From positions 1,429,501 through 1,493,500 of the forward strand of contig NZ_CP110383.1 in the NCBI RefSeq assembly GCF_026015965.1: a stretch of 64,000 nucleotides of DNA, written 5' to 3'. Position numbers and translations under genes: made by a program. Below, one piece after another: positions 46,207-55,020 of the stretch. Numbering within the stretch: position 1 is the stretch's first letter; every line of letters begins with the position of its first letter. The notes beneath the pieces were generated by a model. The model did not search any database. It was not told where the DNA came from and saw only the letters and a list, made by a program, of their open reading frames with translations. This stretch comes from Selenomonas sputigena (GTDB lineage: Bacteria > Bacillota > Negativicutes > Selenomonadales > Selenomonadaceae).

Positions 46207-47049
46207 TTAAAGGACGCGATCCTTGTGGCGCATCGCATGACAGCAGATCGTGACGGCCACGGGCAGTCCCGCGATGTGCGTCGGGCCCCATTCGATGTTG
46301 ACGGCGAGAGCCGATACGGAGCCGCCTAGCTGAGGGCCGATGCCCGTCTTGTTGATCATCTCAAGAAGCTCGCCTTCGAGCTTCGCGTACTCGGGCATGG
46401 GGTTGCGCTCGTTGATGGAGCGCACGAGCGCCTTCTTCGAGTAGTAAGCGGCGCGGTCCATCGTGCCGCCGATGCCGACGCCGACAACCATGGGAGGACA
46501 GGGGTTGCAGCTTGCGTGCAGGATGATGTCGAGCACGGCCTTCTTGACGCCTTCGACGCCATCCGCAGGAACGAGCATCTTGACGCCCGACTTGTTCTCG
46601 CTGCCGAAGCCCTTGGGTCCGACCGTGATCTTGAGCTTGTCGCCCGGCACGATGCGCGTGTAGATGACGGCAGGCGTATTGTTCTGCGTGTTCTTGCGGT
46701 TGAACAGCGGCTCGGCAACGACGGACTTCCTCAGATACCCTTCCGTATAGCCCTTGGCGACACCGGCATTGACCGCCTCTTCGAGATCGCCGCCTGCGAT
46801 GTGCAGATCCTGACCGATCTCAAGGAAGACGATCGTCATGCCGGTGTCCTGACAGATGGGGCGATCCTCGGCCTTGGCGATCTCCGCATTGCGGATGATC
46901 TGGTCGAGCACGTCGCGCCCTACCGGCGACTCCTCTGCCTCGCGTCCGCGCTTCAAAGCCTCGTAGACGTCGTCCGGCAGATAGTAGGCAGCCTCTTTGC
47001 ACATCTCGGCAACGGCTTCCGTAATCTGTTTCGCTTCGATTGTACGCAA
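46207..47049 (-). CDS. fumA: Fumarate hydratase class I, alpha (N-terminal) subunit
   Basis: This is the 4Fe-4S-binding half of the split fumarase. The 280 residues contain EDRPICQDTGMTIVFLEIGQ, LFNRKNTQNNTPAVIYTRIV, GSENKSGVKMLVPADG, HASCNPCPPMVVGVGIGG and LGGSVSALAVNIEWGPTHIA; the three cluster-ligand Cys are visible. The start is taken as TTG at 47049 with GGGAGGG 6 bp upstream; the in-frame ATG at 47064 overlaps that ribosome-binding site. Confidence 0.95.
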   Translation of the reverse strand: MRTIEAKQITEAVAEMCKEAAYYLPDDVYEALKRGREAEESPVGRDVLDQIIRNAEIAKAEDRPICQDTGMTIVFLEIGQDLHIAGGDLEEAVNAGVAKGYTEGYLRKSVVAEPLFNRKNTQNNTPAVIYTRIVPGDKLKITVGPKGFGSENKSGVKMLVPADGVEGVKKAVLDIILHASCNPCPPMVVGVGIGGTMDRAAYYSKKALVRSINERNPMPEYAKLEGELLEMINKTGIGPQLGGSVSALAVNIEWGPTHIAGLPVAVTICCHAMRHKDRVL

Positions 47050-47264
47050 GATAAACCCTCCCATAAGAAATTGTAATACTCACATAGCTTCATCATATCA
47101 TATTTTCATCGCACATTCAACACCGAAACCCTTGTGTTTCTTGAGTTTCTGCAGAGAAAAAGATGAATCCCGTTCGCTTTTTTGCATGCCGAAAACCGGC
47201 GAAAAAGTGACCGGAATTCCCTTCCAATATTCCTTTCGTGCACTTGCCAGCAAGCCCTCTGCCG

Positions 47265-47750
47265 TCAAGCTCTTCCCAAGCGGATGAGTTCGACCTGCGG
47301 CGGCTTCCCCGTCTCAAGCTCGGCGAGCATGAAGGAAGGACGCGCCTCATCGCGCGGACGCGCCACGCTTCCGGGGTTGAGGACATGAACATCTCCCGTG
47401 ACCTCCTGCGCCACATGCGTATGACCGTAGACGGCAATGTCCGCCTGCGCCTCCTTCGCCGCTGTCACCAGCATTTCAAGCGTCGAACGCACGCCGTAGA
47501 TGTGACCGTGCGTGAGAAAGATGCGGTGTCCTGCCGCTTCGACAACGATCTCGTCGGGCGTCTTGCCGTCGGGCCAGTCCGTGTTGCCCGCGACGTTTTC
47601 CACGCGCACCGCCGAGACGAGCGCGAGGTACGCCGCATCGGGAACGCAGTCTCCCGCATGAAGCCAGAGGTCGACCTTGCCCGCACGTTCCACAGCGCGA
47701 TCGATCGCGCGGCGGTCGCCGTGGCTGTCGCTCACAATGCCGATCTTCAT
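47265..47750 (-). CDS. YfcE/MJ0936-family metallophosphoesterase
   Basis: The 161 residues carry all blocks of small calcineurin-like phosphodiesterases: [20 protein letters not shown] (DxH), LHAGDCVPDA (GD), NVAGNTDWP (GN-D), ITHGH-like LTHGHIYGV and YGHTHVA. Family members hydrolyse phosphodiesters; the natural substrate is unclear. It overlaps rdgB by 4 bp and is last in rph-rdgB-phosphoesterase, a common Firmicute arrangement. Confidence 0.94.
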   Translation of the reverse strand: MKIGIVSDSHGDRRAIDRAVERAGKVDLWLHAGDCVPDAAYLALVSAVRVENVAGNTDWPDGKTPDEIVVEAAGHRIFLTHGHIYGVRSTLEMLVTAAKEAQADIAVYGHTHVAQEVTGDVHVLNPGSVARPRDEARPSFMLAELETGKPPQVELIRLGRA

Positions 47751-48337
47751 GTGAGATGCTCCTTCATCTGCGCCGCCATGAGACGAAGCGCTGCGCCGCG
47801 ATGGCTGACCGCCTGCTTTTCAGAAACCGTCAGTTCCGCCAGCGACTTGCCGCTCGCGAGATAGAAATACGGGTCATAGCCGAAGCCGCCCGCACCGCGC
47901 GGCTCTTGGCGCACGCGTCCGACACACGTCCCTTCAGAGATGAGTTCCGTGCCGTCCGTGTCGTGCAGGACGAGCACGCAGCGAAAAGCGGCAGCAGATT
48001 CGACAGCCCCCCTCTTTTGAAGCTCTGCCACGAGCTTCTCGTTGTTCGCCGCATCATCGTGCCGCCCCGAGTAACGCGCCGAGTGAACGCCCGGTGCACC
48101 GCCCAAGACTTCGACCTCCAGTCCCGAGTCGTCAGCAAGGCACGCGCATCCCGTCCTTTCTGCATAAAAACGCGCCTTGATGCGCGCGTTCCCCTCGAAG
48201 GTCGAAGCGTCCTCAACAGCATCGGGAAGCTCCCCAAAATCCTTGAGGGTCAAAAGCTCCACGGGGAGCTTTTGAAAAGCTGCAAGGATTTCCTTCACCT
48301 TGCCCTCATTCTTCGTAGCGACTACGATCTTCTTCAT
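47747..48337 (-). CDS. rdgB: XTP/dITP diphosphatase (non-canonical purine NTP pyrophosphatase)
   Basis: RdgB removes deaminated purine nucleotides so they do not enter nucleic acids. The 196 residues begin [16 protein letters not shown], with [38 protein letters not shown] then [14 protein letters not shown], and [12 protein letters not shown]. The ATG overlaps the rph stop by 4 bp. Confidence 0.96.
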   Translation of the reverse strand: MKKIVVATKNEGKVKEILAAFQKLPVELLTLKDFGELPDAVEDASTFEGNARIKARFYAERTGCACLADDSGLEVEVLGGAPGVHSARYSGRHDDAANNEKLVAELQKRGAVESAAAFRCVLVLHDTDGTELISEGTCVGRVRQEPRGAGGFGYDPYFYLASGKSLAELTVSEKQAVSHRGAALRLMAAQMKEHLT

Positions 48338-49080
48338 CCGATTCGCCCCACTTTCCAGACGAGCTCGCCGCCAAGCGCGTCCTTTTCTCTTGCTATCAAT
48401 TCGTCGATGCCCTTTTCCGCCAGCGCGAGGAGCTCCTCCATCTCCTTGCGTGAGAAGGGCCGCCCCTCGCCCGTGCCCTGCACCTCGACGAAGTCATAAG
48501 CGCCCGTCATCACGACGTTCATATCGACGAGCGCCGTGCTGTCCTCCTCGTAGCAAAGGTCGAGGATCGGTTCGCCGTCCTTCGCAAGACCGACGCTGAC
48601 CGCCGCGAGGAAATCTTTGACAGGAAACGTCTTGCCCTTCTCATAGAAGCTCGCACATGCCTCTACGAGCGCGACGAAAGCGCCCGTGATCGCCGCCGTA
48701 CGCGTGCCGCCGTCCGCCTCGATGACGTCACAGTCCAAGGCGATCGTGCGCTCGCCGAGCGCCGCAAGGTCGACGACGGAGCGCAGCGAGCGGCCGATGA
48801 GCCGCTGAATCTCCTGCGTGCGCCCCGACTGGCGGCCTTGGCACGCCTCGCGCGGCGTGCGCGTCGAAGTCGCGCTCGGCAAGAGCGCGTACTCCGCCTT
48901 GATCCATCCCGTGCCCGTGCCGCGCAGAAAGTACGGCACGCGATCTTCGACGGACGCAGCGCAGATGACGCGCGTGCGCCCCATCTCGATGAGCACCGAA
49001 CCCGCCGGCCCCTTTTGGAAGCCGCGCATCATCTTCAAGGGACGCAGCGCGTCAGCGGCACGTCCGCGGTTTCTTTGCAT
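48334..49080 (-). CDS. rph: Ribonuclease PH
   Basis: RNase PH trims tRNA 3' ends phosphorolytically. The 248 residues show [80 protein letters not shown] and the C-terminal [19 protein letters not shown]. It heads the operon with rdgB and the phosphoesterase. Confidence 0.97.
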   Translation of the reverse strand: MQRNRGRAADALRPLKMMRGFQKGPAGSVLIEMGRTRVICAASVEDRVPYFLRGTGTGWIKAEYALLPSATSTRTPREACQGRQSGRTQEIQRLIGRSLRSVVDLAALGERTIALDCDVIEADGGTRTAAITGAFVALVEACASFYEKGKTFPVKDFLAAVSVGLAKDGEPILDLCYEEDSTALVDMNVVMTGAYDFVEVQGTGEGRPFSRKEMEELLALAEKGIDELIAREKDALGGELVWKVGRIG

Positions 49081-49104
49081 AGCGCATGTTCCTCTCCTCT
49101 CACT

Positions 49105-49133
49105 TGAAAAGGGCAGGGCGTCAAGCCCTGCCC
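49105..49133 (-). terminator. Terminator before rph
   Basis: GGGCAGGGC (49111-49119) pairs with GCCCTGCCC (49125-49133) and is followed on the minus strand by TTTTCA, directly after the stop of the CofE-like gene. It separates that operon from rph. Confidence 0.85.
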
Positions 49134-49137
49134 CAAC

Positions 49138-49800
49138 TCAGTCGCAGCCTTCCTGATACTGCCGGAAGTTTTTTATGATGCAGATCGGCGTCTTCTGCGA
49201 CGCATTGCCGAACGGGTTGTCGATGAGGAGCTTCGCGACAAGCTCGCCCTTCGTACCGTCCGTCACGCCGACGATGCGCGAGCGCTTGAGGTCGTTGACA
49301 TCGGCGATGACGGCGCCGAAGCAGCCGAGCCTCTCTTTGAGACGCGCGACGACATCCTCCGGATCACGCGGCCCGTAGACGATATGCTTGTCGAAAGGCG
49401 GCATCGTCCCCGTCACATCGTCGATAAGCGCCGTCTGCTCGCCGCCCCATTTATAAAAAAGGCCGCTCTTTCCCACAAGCTTGCCCAAGGAGCCCGCGAA
49501 GAGCGCGGCGGCGACGCGCCACTTGCCCTCGACGTTCATCAAGGACTGCATGCCGTGCGGACTCGCGAGGCTGCCGACATCCGGGATGAAGCGGCAGCAG
49601 AACTGCGCGACGCGCGAAATCTTCAGATCCTCGGGACGCACGATGCGTCCCTGCGTGATGGCGACGACGCTCTCTGCCACAGAAATCACGTCATCCTCGC
49701 CGATCTTGCCGCGCGTATACCTCTCCACGCAGTCGATGATGTCATCCCTGTCCGTCAGAATGCGCGTAGGAACGGGCAGAATCTCTACTTTCTCTTTCAT
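49138..49800 (-). CDS. Coenzyme F420:L-glutamate ligase-like (CofE-family) protein
   Basis: The 220-residue protein resembles the CofE fold. Visible blocks are [58 protein letters not shown] and [20 protein letters not shown], plus the C-terminal [19 protein letters not shown]. In F420-producing organisms CofE adds glutamates to F420-0. No other F420 gene is present here and Negativicutes are not known F420 producers, so it may ligate glutamate or another amino acid to a different acceptor. It is the last gene of a run from ispE or glmU downward. Confidence 0.78.
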   Translation of the reverse strand: MKEKVEILPVPTRILTDRDDIIDCVERYTRGKIGEDDVISVAESVVAITQGRIVRPEDLKISRVAQFCCRFIPDVGSLASPHGMQSLMNVEGKWRVAAALFAGSLGKLVGKSGLFYKWGGEQTALIDDVTGTMPPFDKHIVYGPRDPEDVVARLKERLGCFGAVIADVNDLKRSRIVGVTDGTKGELVAKLLIDNPFGNASQKTPICIIKNFRQYQEGCD

Positions 49801-49812
49801 GTTCGCCCCTCC

Positions 49813-50355
49813 TCAATCGTCCGCCAGCGTCACGCCGACGAGCGCGGCAACCTCCGCCGCATGCACGGGAATCGTCACCTTCGAATAACGCCACGGCCGT
49901 CTGCCTGTCTCCTGATAGATGAGCTCCACTGGGAAATCGACCATGTGTGTGACCGCCTCCTTGATGCTCCTGCCCTTTCGTGCCGTAAGCGTCACATACG
50001 CTTTGACGAAGATGCTTTCCCCCGCTTCGATGAGCACCGCCTCGAAGTAATCATCCTCGCGCGGCGCGCCCTCTCGCTCGGCTCTGCCGCGCACTTCAAG
50101 CCCGTCGTACTGTTCGTAGGGCACGAGCGGACGCACAAGGGCGTCCATGATCGTGCCGACCTGCTTGCCGACATTGGCGAACTCCAGCTTCGTGACGAGC
50201 GTCACGCTTTTTTCATCCTGCGCCGTTACTTCGAGGGGCGTGCGCTCCGTAAGCTTCACGACGACCTCTTCCGTTCCCTCCTTGGCAAAGAAGAGTTTCA
50301 CCACGATGATGCAAAGGAAAATCGTAGCGAGAACAACACCGATTGCAATATACAA
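49813..50355 (-). CDS. Unknown protein with N-terminal membrane anchor
   Basis: The 180-residue protein has one N-terminal hydrophobic helix (YIAIGVVLATIFLCIIVVKL) and then a likely external beta-rich domain with alternating hydrophobic pattern (VVVKLTERTPLEVTAQDEKS, VTLVTKLEFANVGKQVGTIM, then EAVLIEAGESIFVKAYVTLT). No catalytic motif or Cys cluster is visible beyond one Cys in the helix. I do not recognise the family. It lies 12 bp upstream of the CofE-like gene and 34 bp downstream of the thioesterase, so it is probably co-transcribed with both. Confidence 0.82.
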   Translation of the reverse strand: MYIAIGVVLATIFLCIIVVKLFFAKEGTEEVVVKLTERTPLEVTAQDEKSVTLVTKLEFANVGKQVGTIMDALVRPLVPYEQYDGLEVRGRAEREGAPREDDYFEAVLIEAGESIFVKAYVTLTARKGRSIKEAVTHMVDFPVELIYQETGRRPWRYSKVTIPVHAAEVAALVGVTLADD

Positions 50356-50389
50356 CTTTCAAGACCTCCCAAAGCTTCCTGGCGAACGT

Positions 50390-50827
50390 TCAGAGATTTT
50401 CTGCGCCCATCGGCGCATCCTCCGAAAGCGCGGCATGAAGCTTTTCATAAAACTCTGCAGGCAGTTTCGTGATGCGCCCCGTCTCTCGGCTCGTGAAGAC
50501 GTTCTGCGTATGACCGAGGACGAGCAATGCGTCGTCCGCCACGCGCCGCACTTCGTAGTCGAATGCCATCTTGACCTTTGTCAGCGCCGTCGGGCGCGTG
50601 ACGATGGCGAGTTCATCGTCGAACTTGCCTGAGGCGACGAATTTTGCGCTGACATCGGTCAGCGGAAAGACGTAGCCCGCCTCCATCAGATCGCCCAATG
50701 TGATGCCGAGCGCGCGCAGGAACTCGACCCTGCCGATCTCGAACCAACGAATGTAGTTCGCATGATGCACGACGCCCATGGCGTCCGTATCGTAGAAATT
50801 CACACGATGGTATGCCTTGACCTCCAT
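50390..50827 (-). CDS. Acyl-CoA thioesterase, 4HBT (YbgC/FadM-like) family
   Basis: The 145-residue hotdog-fold protein shows YHRVNFYDTDAMGVVHHANY, including the catalytic Asp of the 4-hydroxybenzoyl-CoA thioesterase group, IRWFEIGRVEFLRALG and GHTQNVFTSRETGRI. Such enzymes hydrolyse acyl-CoA thioesters; the physiological substrate is unknown. The ATG at 50827 is chosen because GGAGAG lies 5 bp upstream; the alternative ATG at 50839 overlaps the prs stop and lacks a ribosome-binding site. Confidence 0.92.
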   Translation of the reverse strand: MEVKAYHRVNFYDTDAMGVVHHANYIRWFEIGRVEFLRALGITLGDLMEAGYVFPLTDVSAKFVASGKFDDELAIVTRPTALTKVKMAFDYEVRRVADDALLVLGHTQNVFTSRETGRITKLPAEFYEKLHAALSEDAPMGAENL

Positions 50828-50838
50828 GACGCTCTCCA

Positions 50839-51780
50839 TCAGCGAAACAGGTGACTGACCGAACGATGCTCCTGTATGCTGATGAGCACGTCGCCGATAG
50901 CGTCCGCCATCGAGAGCACGACGATCTTGTCTGACTTCTTGTCGCCCAAAGGAATCGTGTCCGTGACAATCAGCTGCTTGAGCACCGACGCGTTGATGCG
51001 CTCGATGGCAGGATCGGTCAGGATCGCATGGGAACAGGCGGCGTAGACTTCTTTTGCACCAAGCTTTGCAAGTGCCTTCGCCCCCTCGCAAAGAGAGCCT
51101 GCCGTGTCGACGATGTCGTCGATGAGGATTGCCGTCTTGCCCTCGACGTCGCCGATGAGGTTCATGACCTCCGCCACGCCCGGCTGCGGGCGGCGCTTCT
51201 CGATGATGGCGATCGGTGCGTGCAGGCGGTCGGCAAGATTTCGCGTGCGCGTGACGCCGCCGAGATCGGGTGAGACGACGACGGCATTTTCGAGATTGTG
51301 CTCCTTCAGATACGCGGCGAGGACGGGAGCCGCTCCGAGATGATCGACGGGAATGTCGAAGAAGCCCTGGATCTGACCTGCATGCAGGTCGACCGTCACG
51401 ACGCGCGAGACGCCCGCCGTCTCCATGAGGTTCGCGACGAGCTTCGCCGAGATCGGCTCGCGCCCGCGCGTCTTGCGATCCTGACGCGCGTAGGCGTAGT
51501 ACGGCACGACGGCCGTGATGCTGTGCGCCGACGCCCTTTTACAGGCGTCCGTCATGATGAGAAGCTCCATGAGATTGTCGTTGACCGGCTGCGAGGTCGG
51601 TTGAATGATAAAGATGTCCTTGCCGCGAATGCTCTCGCTGATCATCACCTGCGTCTCGCCGTTATTGAAATGACCGACGTATGCATCACACAGCGGCACG
51701 CCGATGTGCGCTGCGATTTTTTTCGCGAGATCGGGGTTGGCGTTGCCCGTCATGATGCATAGGTTGTCAAGGTTCGTCAT
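50839..51780 (-). CDS. prs: Ribose-phosphate pyrophosphokinase
   Basis: Prs makes phosphoribosyl pyrophosphate for nucleotide, His and Trp synthesis. The 313 residues show CDAYVGHFNNGETQVMISES, RGKDIFIIQPTSQPVNDNLM, AVVPYYAYARQDRKTRGREP, VDLHAGQIQGFFDIPVDHL and the PRPP loop AILIDDIVDTAGSLCEGAKA. The start overlaps the glmU stop by 4 bp, the usual glmU-prs arrangement in Firmicutes. The longer upstream frame is antisense-free but lies in glmU and is not used. Confidence 0.97.
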   Translation of the reverse strand: MTNLDNLCIMTGNANPDLAKKIAAHIGVPLCDAYVGHFNNGETQVMISESIRGKDIFIIQPTSQPVNDNLMELLIMTDACKRASAHSITAVVPYYAYARQDRKTRGREPISAKLVANLMETAGVSRVVTVDLHAGQIQGFFDIPVDHLGAAPVLAAYLKEHNLENAVVVSPDLGGVTRTRNLADRLHAPIAIIEKRRPQPGVAEVMNLIGDVEGKTAILIDDIVDTAGSLCEGAKALAKLGAKEVYAACSHAILTDPAIERINASVLKQLIVTDTIPLGDKKSDKIVVLSMADAIGDVLISIQEHRSVSHLFR

Positions 51781-53165
51781 TTTCTGGTAGCCTCCATTTC
51801 TTCTTTGCGCTTGTCCGCCCAGCCCGTGATATTCTTCTGGTGGGCGCGCGCGATGGCGAGATCGCCTGCGGGGATGTCCTTCGTGATCGTCGACCCTGCG
51901 CCGATGTAGGCGCCGTCGCCGACGCTGACGGGTGCGACGAGGTTCGAGTTGCAGCCGACGAAAGCGCCGTCGCCGACCTTCGTGCGGAACTTCTGCCTGC
52001 CGTCGTAATTGACCGTGATCGTGCCACAGCCCATGTTGACGCCCGCACCGATGTCGGAATCGCCGATATACGAGAGATGCGGCAGCTTCGTCCCCTCGCC
52101 GACGACGGAGTTCTTGACCTCGACGAAATTGCCGATCTTGACGTGCGCGGCGATTTTCGTCGCGGGGCGAAGATGAACGTACGGGCCGAGCGTCGCACCG
52201 TCGGCGATTTCGCATTCATGCGCATAGCAGAAATGCGCCGTGACATGCGCGCCGACCTTCACGTCCTGAAAGCGCGAATTGGGGCCGATCTCACAGCCCT
52301 CGCCGATGACCGTCGCACCCTCAAGCCACGTGCCCGGATAGAGAACGGTGTCGCGGCCGACGATGACATCGACGTCGACATAGGTCGTATCGGGATCCAT
52401 GAGTGTCACGCCCTCTGCCATCAGCGCCTCATTCTTGCGGCGGCGCAGGATCTTCTCCGAAGCGGCGAGCTGGGCGCGCGAGTTGACGCCGAGCGTTTCC
52501 TCGTAGTCGTCGGCCGTGGCGGCGAAAATCTTCTCGCCCTTCTTTCGGAGGATTTCGAGCACGTCGGGCAGATAGTACTCGCCCTGTGCATTGTCATTTT
52601 TGACCTCGTGCAGAGCGGCGAAAAGGTCAGGCGCTTCAAAGCAATAGATGCCCGAATTGACCTCGCGCACATTGCGCTCCTCTTCCGTCGCGTCCTTGTG
52701 CTCGACGATCCTTTCCACCGTGCCGTCTGCGGCGCGGATGATGCGGCCATATCCCGTCGCATCGGGCATGACAGCGGTCAGCACGGTCGCCTTCGCGCCT
52801 GCTGCCGCGTGTTCTTTCGCGAGCTTCTTGAGGAGCTTCCCCGTCAGGAGCGGCGTGTCGCCGCAGAGCACAAGAACCGTGCCCTTTTCCTCGCGCAGCA
52901 GCGGTTCCGCCTGCAAGACGGCATGCCCCGTGCCGAGCTGCTCTTCCTGTGTGACGAAATCCGCCTCGCCCGCAAGCGCCTTTTCCACCGTCTCGCCGCC
53001 GAATCCCACGACGACGATATTGCGCACGGCGCCCGCCTCCTTCGCGGCCGCGAGCACATGGGCGAGCATCGCCTTGCCGCCCGCCTTGTGCAGCACCTTC
53101 GGCAAAGACGACTTCATGCGCGTCCCCTTGCCCGCCGCCAATATGACTGTTGTCAGATCTGCCAT
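51777..53165 (-). CDS. glmU: Bifunctional UDP-N-acetylglucosamine pyrophosphorylase / glucosamine-1-phosphate N-acetyltransferase
   Basis: GlmU makes UDP-GlcNAc from the product of GlmM. The 462 residues have an N-terminal uridylyltransferase (VILAAGKGTRMKSSLPKVLH, LCGDTPLL, ATGYGRIIR, EVNSGIYCF) and a C-terminal left-handed beta-helix acetyltransferase (hexapeptide repeats from about 255; HLRPATKIAAHVKIGNFVEV, HLSYIGDSDIGAGVNMGCGT, NYDGRQKFRT, and AIARAHQKNI). The ATG at 53165 follows TGGAGG. It is coupled to prs downstream. Confidence 0.97.
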   Translation of the reverse strand: MADLTTVILAAGKGTRMKSSLPKVLHKAGGKAMLAHVLAAAKEAGAVRNIVVVGFGGETVEKALAGEADFVTQEEQLGTGHAVLQAEPLLREEKGTVLVLCGDTPLLTGKLLKKLAKEHAAAGAKATVLTAVMPDATGYGRIIRAADGTVERIVEHKDATEEERNVREVNSGIYCFEAPDLFAALHEVKNDNAQGEYYLPDVLEILRKKGEKIFAATADDYEETLGVNSRAQLAASEKILRRRKNEALMAEGVTLMDPDTTYVDVDVIVGRDTVLYPGTWLEGATVIGEGCEIGPNSRFQDVKVGAHVTAHFCYAHECEIADGATLGPYVHLRPATKIAAHVKIGNFVEVKNSVVGEGTKLPHLSYIGDSDIGAGVNMGCGTITVNYDGRQKFRTKVGDGAFVGCNSNLVAPVSVGDGAYIGAGSTITKDIPAGDLAIARAHQKNITGWADKRKEEMEATRK

Positions 53166-53268
53166 TCGTTCAGCCTCCATTGCTCAAAGACATTTCCTCA
53201 GCATCGTTCTCAGGAAACTCCGCAGCCAATCCCTGCAGAGTTCTGGACGCATCCTTTCCTGCCATCTT

Positions 53269-53964
53269 TTAGATGCCGGCATTCTTCGCCGCCTCCATGC
53301 TCAGAAGAAGCGTACGCTCCGCCTTTTCCATATGGGCTTCCGCCGCCTGCTTCGCGCCCTGCACGTCACCCTGCGCAATCGCGTCGACGATCTCTCTATG
53401 CTCCTCAAGCGTCTCCTTGAGACGACCCGGAAACGACATCGAGGCGGAACGAAAGCGCGTGAGCTGCTCACGCAGGTTCGAGATGATGCCGACGAGACGC
53501 GTGTTGCGGCTCGCCTGATAGAGGAGGTCGTGAAAGCGCATGTCCGTTTCCACGATCTTTTCCATGTCGCCCGCCTCGATCTGTCCGCCGATGGCGACGA
53601 GGAGACGCTGCAGGCTTTCCAGCTCATTCTCCGTGATGCGCTCTGCCGCAAGGGCGCAGGCGAGCGAATCGAGCGCCGTGCGGATCTCGAAGACATCGTT
53701 GACGTCGCGAATGGAAAGGTTCGCGACGTAGGTGCCGCGCCGAGGCATCATGACGACGTAGCCTTCGAGTTCGAGCTTTCGGATCGCCTCGCGCACGGGC
53801 GTGCGGCTGACGCCAAGTTCTTCGGCGAGCTGGATCTCCATGAGCCTCTGTCCTGGCGCAAGCGTGCCGCTCTTGATCGCATCGCGCAGAGCCTCAGCAA
53901 CCACCTCGCGCAGAGGCTGGTAGCTGTCGAGGCGGATCGGTGCGAGCTTTGTTTCCTGTCCCAT
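53269..53964 (-). CDS. GntR-family regulator, FadR/FCD subfamily
   Basis: The 231 residues have an N-terminal winged helix-turn-helix (LREVVAEALRDAIKSGTLAP, GQRLMEIQLAEELGVSRTPV, REAIRKLELEGYVVMMPRRG) and a C-terminal FCD ligand-binding domain with helical pattern and the metal-site-like residues (DMRFHDLLYQAS, EEHREIVDAIAQGDVQGAKQ, AAEAHMEKAERTLL). The effector is unknown. It lies between ispE and glmU and may form part of that operon. The ATG at 53964 is preferred to the 18-bp-longer frame. Confidence 0.93.
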   Translation of the reverse strand: MGQETKLAPIRLDSYQPLREVVAEALRDAIKSGTLAPGQRLMEIQLAEELGVSRTPVREAIRKLELEGYVVMMPRRGTYVANLSIRDVNDVFEIRTALDSLACALAAERITENELESLQRLLVAIGGQIEAGDMEKIVETDMRFHDLLYQASRNTRLVGIISNLREQLTRFRSASMSFPGRLKETLEEHREIVDAIAQGDVQGAKQAAEAHMEKAERTLLLSMEAAKNAGI

Positions 53965-53994
53965 CGTTTTTCCCCCCCGCACAGGTACGGCGCT

Positions 53995-54858
53995 TCAGAA
54001 CATCTGCGCCCCCTGCGTCTTTGTGCAAAAGACGGCGGCATCCGTCTCTTCGCGCAGTCTCTTCGCCAGATTCTGCGCCGCCCCCTCGCTTTCCATCAGT
54101 GCGAAGACCGTCGGCCCTGAGCCGGACATCATGGCAGCGAGTGCGCCCTGCTCCAGCATCCTTTCCTTCAGACGACGGACCTCCTCATGCTCCTCTATGG
54201 TAACACTTTCGAGCACATTGCACAACTCCCGGCAAATGCGCAAGCGATCGCCCGCACCGATGGCGGCGAGCATCTTCTCCGTGTCCGGGTGCCGCACCGC
54301 CTTCTGCGCATCGTAGCGCCCGTACGCCCAGGCGGTCGAAACGTCGACGGGCGGCTTCGCCAGCACGACGGGAAAAGGCGGCAGATCGGCAAGGCGGCGC
54401 AGAATCTCGCCGCGCCCCGTCGCCAGCTGCGTACCGCCCGCAAGACAAAAGGGGACGTCAGAGCCGATCTCGGCTGCAAGCTCCGCAAGCGCCGCCTCAT
54501 CCAGCCCCTTCTCAAAAAGATCGTTCATCCCGAGGAGCACGGCGGCAGCGTCCGCAGAACCGCCCGCAAGTCCCGCCGCCATCGGAATCGTCTTTTTCAG
54601 GCGGATCGCTATGCCGCCCGCCGACGGAAAACGGCGCAAAAAGAGCGCCGCCGCACGCCACGCGAGATTGCTCTCGTCTGCAGCGAGCGTCGCGCCTTCG
54701 ATCTCCAAAGAAATGCCCTGCGCCGTCTTTTCCAGCTCGACCTCATCCGCGAGCGCGACGGACTGCATGACCATCTCCACCTCGTGATAGCCGTCGGGAC
54801 GTTTCCCCAAGATATCGAGCGTCAGATTGATCTTCGCCCGCGCCAAAAGCTTCAGCAA
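53995..54858 (-). CDS. ispE: 4-diphosphocytidyl-2-C-methyl-D-erythritol kinase
   Basis: IspE phosphorylates CDP-ME in the non-mevalonate isoprenoid pathway, feeding undecaprenyl and quinone synthesis. The 287 residues show ARAKINLTLDILGKRPDGYH, the GHMP ATP loop PMAAGLAGGSADAAAVLLGM, EIGSDVPFCLAGGTQLATGR and the C-terminal MMSGSGPTVFAL. The start is a TTG with AAGGATGG 12 bp upstream; no ATG fits. GntR follows 30 bp downstream. Confidence 0.95.
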   Translation of the reverse strand: MLKLLARAKINLTLDILGKRPDGYHEVEMVMQSVALADEVELEKTAQGISLEIEGATLAADESNLAWRAAALFLRRFPSAGGIAIRLKKTIPMAAGLAGGSADAAAVLLGMNDLFEKGLDEAALAELAAEIGSDVPFCLAGGTQLATGRGEILRRLADLPPFPVVLAKPPVDVSTAWAYGRYDAQKAVRHPDTEKMLAAIGAGDRLRICRELCNVLESVTIEEHEEVRRLKERMLEQGALAAMMSGSGPTVFALMESEGAAQNLAKRLREETDAAVFCTKTQGAQMF

Positions 54859-55020
54859 AAGAAATGCACCATCCTTCCCTCATATACCGCCATAAATTCT
54901 ATCAATTTTTTCTCTTTACAGCAAGCCTTAGAAAAAATTTGGTAGGAATTAACCAGCAAAAGGCGAATTAGATAATGTGAATTCTATTTTATTACACCTT
55001 GGAAAAGAGGGAATTTTATT

